64,000 bases of DNA from Closterium sp. NIES-65 (lineage: Eukaryota > Streptophyta > Zygnematophyceae > Desmidiales > Closteriaceae): contig CANXME010002284.1 of assembly GCA_948144175.1 (NCBI GenBank), forward strand, positions 124,001-188,000, read 5' to 3'. Of this stretch, positions 10,327 through 22,594 are shown piece after piece (position 1 is the first letter of the stretch; every line of letters begins with the position of its first letter). Below the pieces are notes generated by a model. That model was given only the letters and a program-made list of their open reading frames with translations. It had not been told where the DNA came from and did not search any database. A program made the position numbers and the translations under genes.

Positions 10327-13300
10327 TGGGGAGAGCAGGGCCCCAGCTATCAGAAGGGGATGGGAACCGGTGCGACTGGGCCTGACTCCTGCTGCTGGCT
10401 GTGCTGCCTGGACTGCTCAAGTACCCATCTGAACCCCTCGTGTACCCATCCGTACCCTTCAAGTTGCTTGAACCTGGAAAGGGCTCCATGCCCCCTTGCT
10501 CCTCAACCACCACCATATCTGGAAACCGCGCTCTGCTTCCCAACCTCTGCTCCCTCACCCTTCCTTCCCCCTCCTCCCCTGACCGCCCCTCCTCGTCTGC
10601 TTCTGCGAACGTCACTCCTCTCGTCCCGCCTCGTCGCCCCGACCAGTCGGCTTCCAGAGTCTTGGCTCGTCTAATCTCCACCTCCTCCCCCCTTTCTGCA
10701 TCCTCTCCCTCCCCCTCTCCCTCTTCCCCTCTCGCCTTTTCGCTCCCATCCTTCACGAATTCCCTTCCTCCTTCATTCCCCTCCCCTCTTAACGCAATTC
10801 CTCCACTCCCCTCTCCTCTCCCACCATCCCCTCCCCACCGTCCACCAATCAGAAGATCCATCTCAGAGGACCAGGAGGAGGGGGTAGCAGCCAACCCACT
10901 CCCAGACACCACCTCCCCTCCACCCCACAAGTCTTCCCCAGCTTTACCCTCCCCAGTTGTACCTCCCCCTACACAAACCTCCCTGCTGCTACCAGCAGCA
11001 CCAGGCATGCCCAGGTGAGAAGCAGAAGGGTACCCTTCCCTCTCCTTTCTCCTCCTCTCCTTCCAACTCTGCAACCCTTTACTGACTGTCCTGCTACCGT
11101 TACTATCACCTGTGGCAGCCCTCGTTATACTCACAGTCCTGCTACCGCTGCTCTCATCCGTAGCAGCCCTAGTCAAACCGATACCGCTACTGCCACCTAT
11201 AGGAGCTTTCGTTTTTATCACAGTCCTGCTACCGCTACTGCCAGATGTAGCCGCTCTTGACATACTGAAACTGCTATCACCCGTTTTACTCACAATCCTG
11301 CTAACGTTACTATTATCTGTAGCAGCTCTAGTCACACTCACACCGCCGAAACCACTGCTGCTATCGCCTGCAGCAACCCTTGCTCCGCTACTATCACCCA
11401 CAACCACCTTCGCTTTACTGACAATGCTGCAGGCAAGGCTGCTGGTGCTGTGACTGCTGCCAATCCGGTACTTGCCCATTCTGCTAAACTTACCACCCCC
11501 AGAACGCTGGCTGCTGCTGGTGTTGCTTGTGCTGCTGGTGTTGCTTGTGCTGGTGCTTCCACCCACCACACCGCTCCCTTGAGCCAACCCCCTGCCACCA
11601 GTGGAACTACTGCTGGTGTAGCCGCTGTCACCGCTCACATACCCAGCGTCACCGCTGACATAACCACCAGCACCACTGGCGTAACCGCTATCACCGCTCA
11701 CGTACCCCACATCCTCTCTTGTTTCAGCAGCAGCAACAGCAGCAGCAACAGCAGCAGTAGCCAGTAGATTCGAACCAGCACTCCTGTCAGGAGAAACAAG
11801 GCCCTGACCATGGGCACTAGAACGTGCACCAGGCCCCTCTCCCTCACTTACACACCCCACAGCCCCAAGAGCCTGGTTACCAGACTGGTTACCAGGTTGG
11901 TTAGCAGGCTGGTTACCAGGCTGGTTACCAGCACCACTGTACCACGCCAGGTTTTGCGGAGACTGGTTACCAGGCTGGTTACCAACATAATCACTATCAG
12001 CCACATGTTGCCCTGCTGGTTCCTCTGCCTGTGCTGCTGCTGCTGATGCAGAGGCAGCAAAAAATCTGGTACCAGCAGCAGGAGGAGCATCCCCAGCATT
12101 ACCACTAACACCAGCATCACCGCCAGCACCAGAGTTGGCAGCAATAGCAGAATAGTCCCCAGCACCACTGGTCTTATCAGTGGTGATACCAGTAGGAGAC
12201 CCAGCCACAACTGCTGCTGCTGCTGCAGCAGAGGCTCTCTTGCCCGACTCCCCCCACCGAGCAGGAGTCAAGGATCGGAACACCGCCCGAACCTGCTGCT
12301 CCACCCTCTGCCGAACCGGGGACGGAAGCCTCGGGAGTACAGACGCTCCTGCCGAACCTGATGCTGCTGCTGCCGCTGCTTCTGCTGCTCCTGCCGCACC
12401 TGATGCTTCAGACGCTGCAGTTGCTTCTGATAAGGCTGCCACGGCTGTTGCCGAAGAAGTTGCTGCTGAAGCTGCCACCTCCAGACCTCCCAGGCCGATT
12501 CCAAACCTAGCTTCTGGGGTCCGAGCCTCTCCTCTGGCTCCTTGCCTCTGGTCTAGCCTCGGACTGACCAAAGGTCTGATAAACGGCCGTGAGAGGCTTG
12601 GAATCGCGCCCACCGAGCCTGAGAACTGGCTCGGAAGGACCTGCTCCCTCATCCCCCGCAGATTCGCTTGCTCCTGCTGCCTCTCCCCCTCCTGCTGCCT
12701 CTCCCCCTCCTGCTGCCTCTCCCCCTCCTGCTGCCTCTCCCCCTCCTGCTGCCTCTCCCCCTCCTGCTGCCTCTCCCCCTCCTGCTGCCTCTCCCCCTCC
12801 TGCTGCCTCTCCCCCTCCTGCTGCCTCTCCCCCTCCTGTTGTCTCCCTCCCTCCTGCTGCCTCCCTCCCTCCTCCTGCATCTGTCCCTCCTGTGCCGGCC
12901 AAGCCTCCTCAGAGCTCTCAGAGCTGCTCCTAGCAGCGCCAACCAGCAACTTCGTTGCCCCCTCCTCCCCAATCCTCCCTCTCCTCTCTATTTCTGGTCT
13001 CAGCACTCCCGCCTCCCCTCCTCTCACTGCGATAACGGGAGGATCATTCGCCCTTGCTCCTGCTGCTACCGCAGCAATGGTCGCTGCTGCAGCAGAGGGG
13101 CTAGCCGAAGGAGGGATGGAAACGAGGCGTGGGGACGAGAGCGCGAGGGAGGATGAGGAGGAGGAGGTGGAAAGAGAACCGGGAGTGAGAGAGGAGGGGA
13201 GAGGGGAGGCAGGGATGGGATGGGGGAGGAGGGAATAGGTGGAAGGAGTGAGAGGAGTGGTGGGAAGGTGGGTGGGAGGGAAGGAGGGGACTGGCAGTGG

Positions 13301-16300
13301 GAGCTTGTGTGATGCCAGAGGAGAAGAAGGGGGTATTGTGACGGTCGTGAAGCTTCCAGGAAACGATGGGACGAGGAGGGTGGGGTTCTGTGAAGGACGG
13401 GAAGGGGCGAGTGAGGAGGTGGAGAGGGAAAGCGAGGAAGGGGTGGAGGCAGAGGAGGAGGTTCCCAGAGGGCTTAGGTCATTCTGGTTCCTGTCCAGAT
13501 TCACTGCACCTGAACCGTTTGCCTGCTGGTTGTCCACATTCACCTGCTGGGCGTCAGTCACAGCAAGGGGCGGCACAGGGTCAAGAGCAGTGGCAGCTGA
13601 GCAGGCCCCATCAGCAGCAGCGCCAGAAGACCAATCAGCAGCCACAGCTCCATCGATTATCCCTGCGGCTGCTGCTGGTGCTGCTGCTGATGGTGCTGCC
13701 GCTGCTGCTGCTTGTGCTGCTGCTGCTGCTGCTGGTGCTGCTGCTTGTGCTGCTGCTGCTGCTGCTGCCGCCACCGCTGCTGCTTCAGCAGCCTTGTCCG
13801 CTCTTGCCCCTGCAGGTCTCTGGTAGCTTTTCCTTCTAGACCATACCCTAGACATTCTCCTCTGCTTCCCACTCACACCCTCCCTCTCTCCTTCCTTCAG
13901 TACTTCTCCCCCTTTCTCCTTCTCCCCTTCCTTCTCCCTCTCTCTCTCTTTCCCTCCCTCAGCAAGCCTCCCTTTCTCTCTCTCCACCGCTCTCCGCCCC
14001 AGATCCTCTCGTCTGCCCGAAAACGTCCGGCTGATCCTGCCCGAAACCCTCACAGCCGCAGGGAACAAGAGGAAACTTTTGCCGCCACTGCCCGAGCGAG
14101 AAACAGGAACACCACCCTTGCTGGCGTCACCACCAGGACTGCTGACGTGGGCCTGAGTCACACCAGCGCGATTGCCATTCAGAGTGTTACTGTTCCTCCT
14201 CCCACTGTTACCGTTACCGCCGACGTTACGGTTACTGATACTGTAGCTGTTACTGTTACCAGTCGCACCGCTGTTACCGCTCAGGTGGGAACTGCTCCCA
14301 GCAGTGGAGAGCGCGGTAGATATACCTACCTCAGAATAGACAAACTTTGCCAGCCAGTCAGTGAGCGTCCAGCAGGAGAGCAGCGCAGTGTCGATTGCGT
14401 CTCTCTGATCCTGATCCAGCTCGCACTCTTCGACTAATAGCTGCAGCATGCCTGATGAAGGGAAGGAACACGGGGAAGGGGGACAGGGAAAGAGCAGAAG
14501 GTGGGTGCCAGAGAAAGGAAAGGGAGAGCAGCGCAGAGTCGATCGCATCCCTCTGATCCTGGTCTAGCTAGCTCACACTCTTCGACTAACGGTTGCAACA
14601 TGCCTGTTGGGGGCCGAGAACGAGTAGGGCGACATAAGGGGGTGAGCAAGGGAAGAGCAGCGTAGCGTCGATCGCATCCCTCTGATCCTGGTCTAGCTAG
14701 CTCACACTCCTCCACCAACAGTTGCAGCATGCCTGTTCGAGGGAAGGGGGACAGGGAAAAGAAATGGAGAGCAGCGCAGGTTGGTGTGGGTGGGAGGGAA
14801 GGAAATGGAGAGCAGCACAGTGTTGATTGCGTCTCTCTGGTCCTAATCCAGGTCGCACTCCTCCACCAACATTTGCAGCATGCCTGTTGGGGAAGAAACA
14901 TGCAAGGGGACAAGGGGGAGCAAGAGGTTGATGTGGGTGGGAAGGAAAAGGGAGTGGCGCCTGTACTAGTGTTGATTGTGTCTCTGTGATCCTGCTCGCA
15001 CTCTTCCACCAGCAGATGCAGCATGCCTGATCTGGGGGGAGGGGGATGGGGGGAAGAGCAGGAGGTTGGTGTGGAAGGAAGGAAGGGAGAGCAGCGGACT
15101 CACCCCTACTCCCACACACGCTGCGCACTCACCTATAATCCTGTTGATTGGGGTGCGAATCTTGTGAAAAATGCACCCTCTCTCGACTCCTCTGTACTCC
15201 TTGGCGCGGCTTGTCCCCTCTCTCTACTCCCACACACGCTGCGCACTCACCTATAATCCCGTTGATTGGGGTGCGAATCTCATGCGAGATGCATCCGAGA
15301 AATTCCTTCTTGGCCCGGACTGCCCCCTCCTGCGTGGCCCTGGCAGCAGCCAGCTCCGTGAGGTGCTTCTCCGTCTGACCTTCCATTCGCTCCGCCACCT
15401 CCCACATGGCCCACAGGCAGCACGTCACCAGGGCGATTGCGAATAGCAGGCCGCCACACACCACAGACACCTGCAAAAGAGAGAATCAGAGAGTTAAAAT
15501 ATGAGACCAACAATCACTTTCACTTCCATGCGCTCTGCCACCTCCCACATGGCCCACAGGCAGCACGTCACGAGGGTGATTGCGAACAATAGCCCCCCCG
15601 CACACGACGGAGACCTGCAAGCAGAGTATAAGACAAACCAAACATGCGATCATCAGACATTTCTAGCAGGTAGCAGTGTAGGAGGAGACGGTTTAGCATG
15701 TGAAAAAAACAGTGAAAGAGCGCTAGGTAAGGATGAAGGGTGATTCTAAATAGCAAGTCCCCCCCCCTCAGACCACGTTTACCTGCAAGCCAAACCCAAA
15801 CTGCACTCGCTGTTGCTGCCGTTGCTGCTGTTGGTACTGCTGCTGCTGGTACTGGTGGTGCTGCTGGTGGTGCTGATAAGAATACAGCGGCTGCAGCAGC
15901 GGGTGACTCTCCTGCGCCCAGAACTCCAGAGCACCTCCATCTCCCACTCCAGCCGCCATTCCCCCTGCGCCTCCCCCTGCGCCTCCCCCTGCCGCCGCCC
16001 CTGCCTCCGCCCCCGCCTCCGGACCCCCTCCCATGGCGAGAATTCCGATGAGAAGCACAATGGCAATGAGAGCAAGTCCAGCCAGCAGGCACCACAGGCA
16101 GATCACCAACTGTCGCCAGTGGGAGAGCGGCGGCGGGGTGGACGGCGGGTAGGCGTCCTTGTGACCGTTACTGCTGGTGCTGGTGGTGAGGGCGCTGCTG
16201 CTGTTGCTGTCATTATGCTTTGCCCTGTGCTTCCTGCTGTGCTGCTGGCTCGCGTGCTGAAGGGAATGACGCTGGCTGTGCTGCTGGCTGTGCTGCTGGC

Positions 16301-19300
16301 TGTGCTGCTTGCTTAACCGCTGAGTGTACCTTGGCCCACTGACTGCACCATGCTCCAATACCTGACTGTCCACCCCTTTCTCCATCGCACCTCCCCTCCC
16401 ACTCCGCTGCCCCTCATAGACCAGTGACACACCCCCTGCTGCTGCATCCTCCCACTCCCCATTCCACTCCGCCACCTCTTTTCTTAACCGGTCTGCCCTG
16501 CTGCTTGTCCTCTTTACAGGCGCACCCAGCTCGGTATAGTCACCTGAGACTGTATGCGGAAATGGATGAGCAGGTTCGGCAACTCTGGCTGCTGCGGCTG
16601 AAGCTGCCTCGTTGACAGGTTCTGGAGAATCTTTCAAAGGTTCGTTCGGTGCAGCAGCAGCGGTGGTGGTGGTGGCACCAGCAGCAGCAGCGAGAATGGG
16701 TAAGGCAGAAGAAAGTGCCACGTCAGCAGGAGAAGGGGCCCCACCAACAGCTTCTCCTGCCAGTGCACCGCCCAAAGTCGCCAGGTGGCCAATACTGCCG
16801 ACAAACACCGACTCATCGAGCGCTGACCTGTCACTCGGCGTCAGCGATCCCATGCGTGAGTCAGCACGTGCCAGGCCCAGGCTGGCACGACTCAGCGTTG
16901 TTGCCCCTTGCCCTCCTAGCCCTCCTTGCGCACTCCCAAACCCGAGACGAAAGGCAAGACCTTCTGCCTCCCACACCCCTCTTTCCTCCTCTCCTCCTCC
17001 CTCCTCATCCCTGTTCATCCCCTGGCCCGTCCACCGCTCTCCACCGCTCTGCACCGAGCTGCTAAGCTGCCGCTGCACATGCTGCTGGTACTGGTGGTGC
17101 TGCCTCGGGTCTAGTAGATGGCTCCTCAGCCCCCCGCCTCCTCCTCCGCCTCCCGCCCCACCTCCTGCTCCCCCTGCCGCCCACACCATGCTGCACCTTC
17201 GTCTGGGTCGCACACTGAACCCCTCACATGGCCGCCCGGAAATAGACGGCCGCCCGGAAATGGATTGCCGCCCGGAGATGGATGGCCGCCCGGAAATGGA
17301 TGGCCGCCCGGAAATAGACGGCCGCCCGGAAATGGATGGCCGCCCGGAAATAGATGGCCGCCCGGAAATAGATGGTCTTCCTGTCACGTTGCTGCGACCG
17401 GTGATCACACGCCCAGTGGTGGTGGTAACCAGGTTACCACTACGGCTAAACACAGGGTTGCCAGCGTGGGTTGTAACAGGGTTACCAGCTGGAGCAGTGA
17501 CACTGGGTGGACTTGTGACAGGGGGCTGATTACCACCTGAACTACCACCTGAATTTTCACCTGCAATTTCACCTGAGTTACCACCTGTGTTACCAGCATG
17601 AGGTGTAACCACAGGGGTTCCTCTCCCAGTGCTCTCCCGACTAAGAGGACTTGCCCTAATTGTGCTGCTTCTGTTACCACTGCCAGTAAGGGGTTGGGTC
17701 AAGCCCCTGCTAGTACCGGGTCGACCCAAGCTGTTGCTAGATCGGCCCGTTATGCTCACCCTCCCCGTAACACCAACCCTCCTCCCGGGATGGCTCATTC
17801 GCATGCTCATTCGCCCCGGACCAGCGCCTTTGGTTACCGCATTCAACCGCCCAGTTACCCCATCTGTAACACCTGCTCGAGGAGTCTGGATGCTAGTCAA
17901 TTCACTGGGCAAATGCTTGCTGCTGCTGTCGGTGGTGGTGGTAGTGGTGGGGTTGAAAGGGGTGGGGATGGATAACAATGCCTTCTCAAAGGTGCTTGGA
18001 TCGTACGGGCTGCTGCTGTCGCTTATTGTGAGCTCATCTTGGACCAGGTCTATAAGGGGTACAGGGTGTAGCAAGTCGTCCTCGCCTGTTGCTGCTGCTG
18101 TTGCTGTTGCTGCTGCTGCCTTCAAGTGGTCCACACTTGAAACTGAAATGTATCTCACAGCAGAAGCACAAGCGGCACCCCCAGCTCCAGCAGCAGCAGC
18201 ATAAAGGGAAGATGATGCAGCAACAGCATCAGTGCCACCCGAGCATGCCATGTCATCCGCTGACGTGGCTTCCACACCAGCAGCTACACGTAATGACTCA
18301 TTGCCCTCAGCACCAGCAGCATCACCAGCACCAGCAGCACAATCCAACCGAATCTCAGGCTGAGCCTCTGATTGGTGCAGCAGCAGGGGAGGCATCGGAG
18401 CATCCCATTGGCCGGACGAAATCTGGTCGGCAAGGAACGTCACAGCTCTGGACGCCAGGCCGGTAGCTATAGCCTCTGAGAGCGCGTCTAGATACGCCTC
18501 GGAGCGACACACAAAGGCGCTGCTGTCTCTGCGGTGGCTTCTGCGCCCCGTGATTGCAATCGCGCCCACGTCGCTGAAGCTCGAGTATTTCTCCACGCTG
18601 GTTAACAGAGCGCCATCGCCCCTCTCATAACTGCCAACAGCGGATCTGGTGCTGTCACCACCACAAGCAGTAACGCCAGCAGCAGCAGCAGAATCATCAT
18701 CATCACCAGCAGCAGCAGCAGCAGCAGCAGCCGCAGCAGCAGCAGCAGGGTCACACAGGCCATGTGGAGCGCTTGCAAGGTCTTGAGCCGCGCCCCACAT
18801 GCGGAAGGTGGTTACCACCCCATGGTTACATCCACTGTGATTCCCATGCCCGAACATGCCGGTTTCCACTCGAGCCATGGCTTCTCCCGCTAACCTCCAC
18901 TCCTCGTCCCTTTCCTCCCCCTTTCCCTTCGCCTTTCCCTCCCTCGCGCGCCTCCCTCTTCCCCTCCGCCTCCTGCCACTGCTCCTCCTGCTGCTGCTGC
19001 TGCTGCTGCTATTCCCTCCCTTCCTGCTGCTGCTGTCGCTGCTCTCTTGTAATTCTTTGCTGCCCGTTTTCCCGCTTCCCGCTGCCACGTCATCACACCA
19101 CGCGCTCGCTGTCGAAGCCACCTGGCACCTTCCTCCAAAAGTGGCGCGCCTTACAAGGGCTCTCCCTTGCGATGCGGCGTCCGCTCCCCCCGCCTTCCCC
19201 GCTGCCCGCGCATCTCTTGCCTTGTGAACGCGCGTGCGCATCCATTGCCCCACGCTCTTGTAATCTTCCGCTTCCGCGCCTGACTTACCCTCGCCTTTCC

Positions 19301-20300
19301 CGCTGCCTGCGCGCGCGACCCCCCTGCTTTCCTTGCAGCTCCCCCCCCTGCTCTCCCCCGCGTCCTTCCCCGTCCCCCAACCAACCGTCCGTCTTGCCCA
19401 CCCGGGGCTGGGCGGCCGGCGGACATCGCGCTCCTGCTCGCGTTCCGCGTGAGCCTTCGTTGCCCCCCTATCGCCGCGCGCCTCCCCGCGTAAGATCCCG
19501 CTACCTAATCTCATGACGTCTCCTAATTTCTTGCTATCGTACACTCCGCCGACGGCGGACGTCGTTAAGCTTCGCTGCCTCGGCCCCCGCGGCGTCGCGG
19601 CTGCTGAGTCCGAGTCCGCAACCCCCGCCGTGAAAACCGCCAAATTCTCCGAGCTACTGCTCCCAGTCGTCGACCGCCCCATTAGATTCGCGGTCGCCGC
19701 CGCCGCTTGTCGAAGCGCGCGCTGCTCCTTCCTCTGGCGCCGCCGCTCCCGCACTTGATGCAAATCCACGCTTTCAAGAGTTACCTCCCCCACGCTCTCG
19801 AGACCCCTAGTGGCTCGCGCTACGCCCCCTAATTCCCGCCAATTGGACGTCGAGGGCGGCTCGTTGGGCGAATCAGCAGCCGCGCGTGACCTCGGAACGG
19901 GATTGCCGGACGCATCGACGCGAGAGGGCGTGCATGACGCAAGGCTTGATTCAAAGAGACCTACGCCGTTGAATCCGCTACTCATGGTGCTGCAATCAAC
20001 GGCTGTCTCGCCCCGTCTATCGCGTGAGTTGCTATAGTCAAGGTGCTGCTGCTCCTGTTGCTGCTGCTTCTGCCATAGCTGCTGTTTCTGCTGCTGTTGC
20101 TGCTGCCGTTGGCCATCCGTGGAAACAATCGCAGTGGTAGCGAATGACACATGGTGTCCCTCCCGTCTCTCGCGTGCTTCCGCCTCCCGCCCCTCACGTG
20201 CTCCGCCCTCCCGCCCCTCCGCAGAAGAAGAGTCGCGATTGAGGGCCTTGCGGGGAGACAGGCGCGGAGCCACCAACTTCCATAGCCACCTCGCAGGCAT
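8808..20300 (-). CDS. Giant hybrid histidine-kinase-like protein without a recognisable ATPase domain (3,392 codons)
   Basis: A two-component phosphorelay protein of the membrane. My exons on the minus strand are 20300-15783, 15470-15251, 14451-9227 and 9023-8808; phases agree and the sum is 10,179 nt. TM1 is near residues 1395-1421 ([20 protein letters not shown]) and TM2 near 1508-1528. The HisKA H box [13 protein letters not shown] has its His at about 1569, followed by helix 2 ([20 protein letters not shown]). The C-terminal receiver has DD 3246-3247, phospho-acceptor Asp 3319 ([10 protein letters not shown]), Thr 3352 and Lys 3374. Between HisKA and receiver lie about 1,630 low-complexity residues with no visible N, G1 or G2 boxes of HATPase_c. 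The TM1-TM2 loop is only about 85 residues, Gly/Ala- then Gln/His-rich. The start ATG is the first in an open frame; earlier exons cannot be excluded. Family assignment is firm; catalytic competence is doubtful. Confidence 0.8.
11590..11725 (-). repeat. YVSGD/SGY peptide repeat in the kinase-like linker
   Basis: On the minus strand the linker reads as units of the type [15 protein letters not shown], about five copies, encoded by an imperfect DNA repeat. A related run of TRAAT-xSxGSRTVS units lies at about 11100-11440. Both are in the main open frame. Confidence 0.7.
12668..12880 (-). repeat. 18-bp in-frame repeat encoding EGERQQ hexapeptides
   Basis: The 18-bp unit (plus strand CTCCTGCTGCCTCTCCCC) is repeated about ten times almost perfectly, followed by degenerate GGRQQE units. 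Because the unit is a multiple of three, copy-number change would keep the kinase-like frame open. The opposite strand and other frames are also open here, which produces spurious ORFs. Confidence 0.9.
14546..15025 (-). repeat. Four decayed tandem copies of the start of kinase-like exon 3
   Basis: The acceptor and first codons of exon 3 ([21 protein letters not shown]) recur at about 14546-14603, 14681-14731, 14830-14883 and 14977-15025, upstream of the intact start at 14451. Spacing is about 128-152 bp. Copies contain indels (for example [12 protein letters not shown]). They fill most of the intron after the H-box exon. Confidence 0.85.
15130..15617 (-). repeat. Decayed copies of the H-box/TM2 exon on both sides of the intact exon
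   Basis: The intact exon is 15251-15470. Its 3' end with donor ([10 protein letters not shown]-like) is repeated at about 15131-15175, with part of the intron repeated too (CTCTCTACTCC motif). Its 5' end with acceptor (VSVVCGG...) is repeated at about 15530-15617. Both extra copies have disrupted frames. Confidence 0.8.
17229..17381 (-). repeat. 18-bp in-frame repeat encoding SISGRP hexapeptides
   Basis: The 18-bp unit GAAATAGACGGCCGCCCG (plus strand) and close variants occur about eight times, giving SISGRP repeats in the cytosolic N-terminal part of the kinase-like protein. Ser/Arg-Pro repeats of this sort are typical of disordered, possibly phosphorylated segments; that role is inference. 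Confidence 0.85.
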
Positions 20301-22594
20301 GGCGCTTAGGGAATGGCGCCTCGGATGGGGCTTAGGGAATGGCGTAGGAAAGGCCCTCTCGCTTAAGGACTGCCTGCCCGAATCACGTGAGACGGACAGA
20401 ACGAGACAAACAGAAAGACAGACAGGTCCAAAACGAGAGAGTGGCTAACGGCAGTCAGGCTTCTAGTCCTTGCCGTGCTGCTGGCTGCTTCTAGTGCCTG
20501 CCTGCTGCTTCGAGCAGCTTCCCGCTCTTCGACTCCCGCCTGCCGCTTTCTGCAGGGAGCAACCAGTTGGACGCCCGTTTGTTAAAGGCTGTACAGCTGG
20601 CACGGGGCGTGCAAACAAGAGAATTGAGGACCGTTAAAAAGCGTGTGCGTCACGGAACTAGAGAACAGGAAGGCGTGTTCGAGAAGCAACTTCTGGGCTG
20701 GACTGCAGGGCCGAGGCGGGAAACTTCCGCCTTGAAATGGTGGCTGTTATTGCGTCAATTAATGGACGGGCGGGAGGGGAAGAATTAAATGTGACGTGTC
20801 AAGCATGCGGAAAGAAGGACGCTTCGGAAAAAGAAAGGACGTAGCGCGGAGTAAGATTCTTGACGACGCAGTTGATGCGGAAGAGCCGGACGAGTGGCCG
20901 GTATGTGTGGCCCTTGATATAGGGAGGAGCTAGCTGCGGTCGCTGAGATTCGAGCACACAATCAGACTGACGTGGAGTCTAAGCCTGCCCCGCTGTCCTT
21001 CACATGCAGCTGCAGAGCGACCGAGCATGCCGCTGACTACAGCACAGTGAGATCGCACGGAGTCAGATTCGGGGGATCTGAGGGACAAAAGGCGGAGGGC
21101 ATGAGCTACGCTTCCGAATACGCTCGCTTCGATACTCGCTTTAGGGCCGGACCTGGTACCGTACGAAGTCTCGCCATGCCTACGAATCGCAGTCATTACA
21201 ATCGCCGCAAGAAATGTGAACAATTGTGGTGGAACTCTCCTTCGGTAACTTCTGCCTTGAAGACCTTGTTCATCCCATAACTCCCCCTTGGTTCTGTCTT
21301 ACAATCCGTTTATCGTTTATCCGTTTATCAAGAGGGGAATCTTGAGGCTGAAGGGAAGCCTCGAGATGAGACGAGACGAATGGAGGTGTGACTGGGAGAC
21401 AGGAGCTTCCACTTCAGCAGCCGCGTTCTCCCTTCTTGGCCTCGCTGGGGTTACTCCGTGTAATTTTAAATCTGTGAAGTAATTCGCAGACCACATACCG
21501 ACGCCAATTACATTCGCCAAGGTTGTCTACCAGTCGCAGACCAGGCAAGGATGAGGGGCTGCTTTCGCAAAAAACAGTTGTCGCTGCTGACCACAAGAAT
21601 GTTACTGGGAAGGAGGCAAACACGATGCCTGACCGACCAAATGACACGCATGGTGCGGCAAGACATTTTTTGGCATTGACAGCTGACCAGTCATGAACGC
21701 CGCCTTGCACAGTGCATGTATGTACGAATGGATGTCGTCGCGTTGCGAACATACGCCATGACAGAAGGCAGCGCTAATGTAAGTTAGAACCCCATGTGCA
21801 ATCAAAATCAGGGTTTCGATATTGAATTGGAATGAAGCACAGAGAAAGGTTTGGTGAAGGATTAAAATATACAGTTCATACAGTAAATATATGACTACAA
21901 TTATTTGTGAGCTTCCATTCACAATGAATGCTGGCATTTCCAGTTCCAACCTGAAATATCTGTTCTGCCAGAAACTTCACCGGATGGTGTGAAATAACAT
22001 ATGCAATAGTGCAATAAGCACTTAATCTGTAAGAGGAAGAATTGTAGGAGGAAGTGTACTGGCCGCGACAGCAAAAAAGTCGCTCGTCAGATCACTTCCG
22101 GCCCGTCAACCTCCCGCGGAATGGGCGGGTGGGACGTTCATCGAGACTGCCAGTACGCCTTACGGCACACTTGACAGTCAGTATTCGCGCTCTGGGCCGG
22201 AAGTCCACGCTCATCATCCGAGTGGATGACTAGGGCCGTTGTACAGAGGTACAACGAATTGTACGAACTATAGAACAGATCCTGTTCAAGTATAGTCGTG
22301 CTGTTCGGAGCAGAAATTCCAAACTATAATCTGTCGTGCTAACCATTTAAGTGAGAAGTGAGCATTTTTTGGCGACGTGGCCGCTTCAAAGTGTGCCACG
22401 CCTCTCCAGAAACACTTTTCTGAAGGTGCGTGAACGTGCTTCCCTGCACCCATCACCTTGACTGGGCCGACCGACGCACCATAGAAATCCAACTGTCGCC
22501 ATTGTGAAAGTGAATGTGCGCATTGCTAGTGCGCTCCACAATTTCGATACACCAGGAACTAACTCTTGCTGTTTATCTTCCTGTTGAGCCAGCC
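20301..22594. promoter_or_regulatory. Divergent intergenic region between kinase-like and desaturase-like genes
   Basis: This 2.3 kb must hold both promoters and 5' leaders because the genes diverge. I find no convincing ORF, tRNA or repeat family, and no TATA box I would trust. GC-rich CTG/GCC-rich sequence lies at 20460-20560, and an AT-richer block at 21700-22080. Confidence 0.5.

Noticed and set aside
9101-14450. Long plus-strand ORFs opposite the kinase-like exon 3 (for example 12180-13238)
   Set aside because: They are shadows of biased codon use and triplet repeats on the minus strand; no conserved domain is seen in them, while the minus frame joins the H box to the receiver in phase.
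15813-20037. Plus-strand ORFs opposite kinase-like exon 1
   Set aside because: Low-complexity Gln/Ala/Ser codons on the minus strand leave the complementary frames open; no independent gene signal.
22514-22594. Upstream in-frame ATG of the desaturase as start
   Set aside because: Its context is poor, and the leader starting at 22595 has a better GCCATGG context and a transit-peptide-like composition; the longer form cannot be fully excluded.
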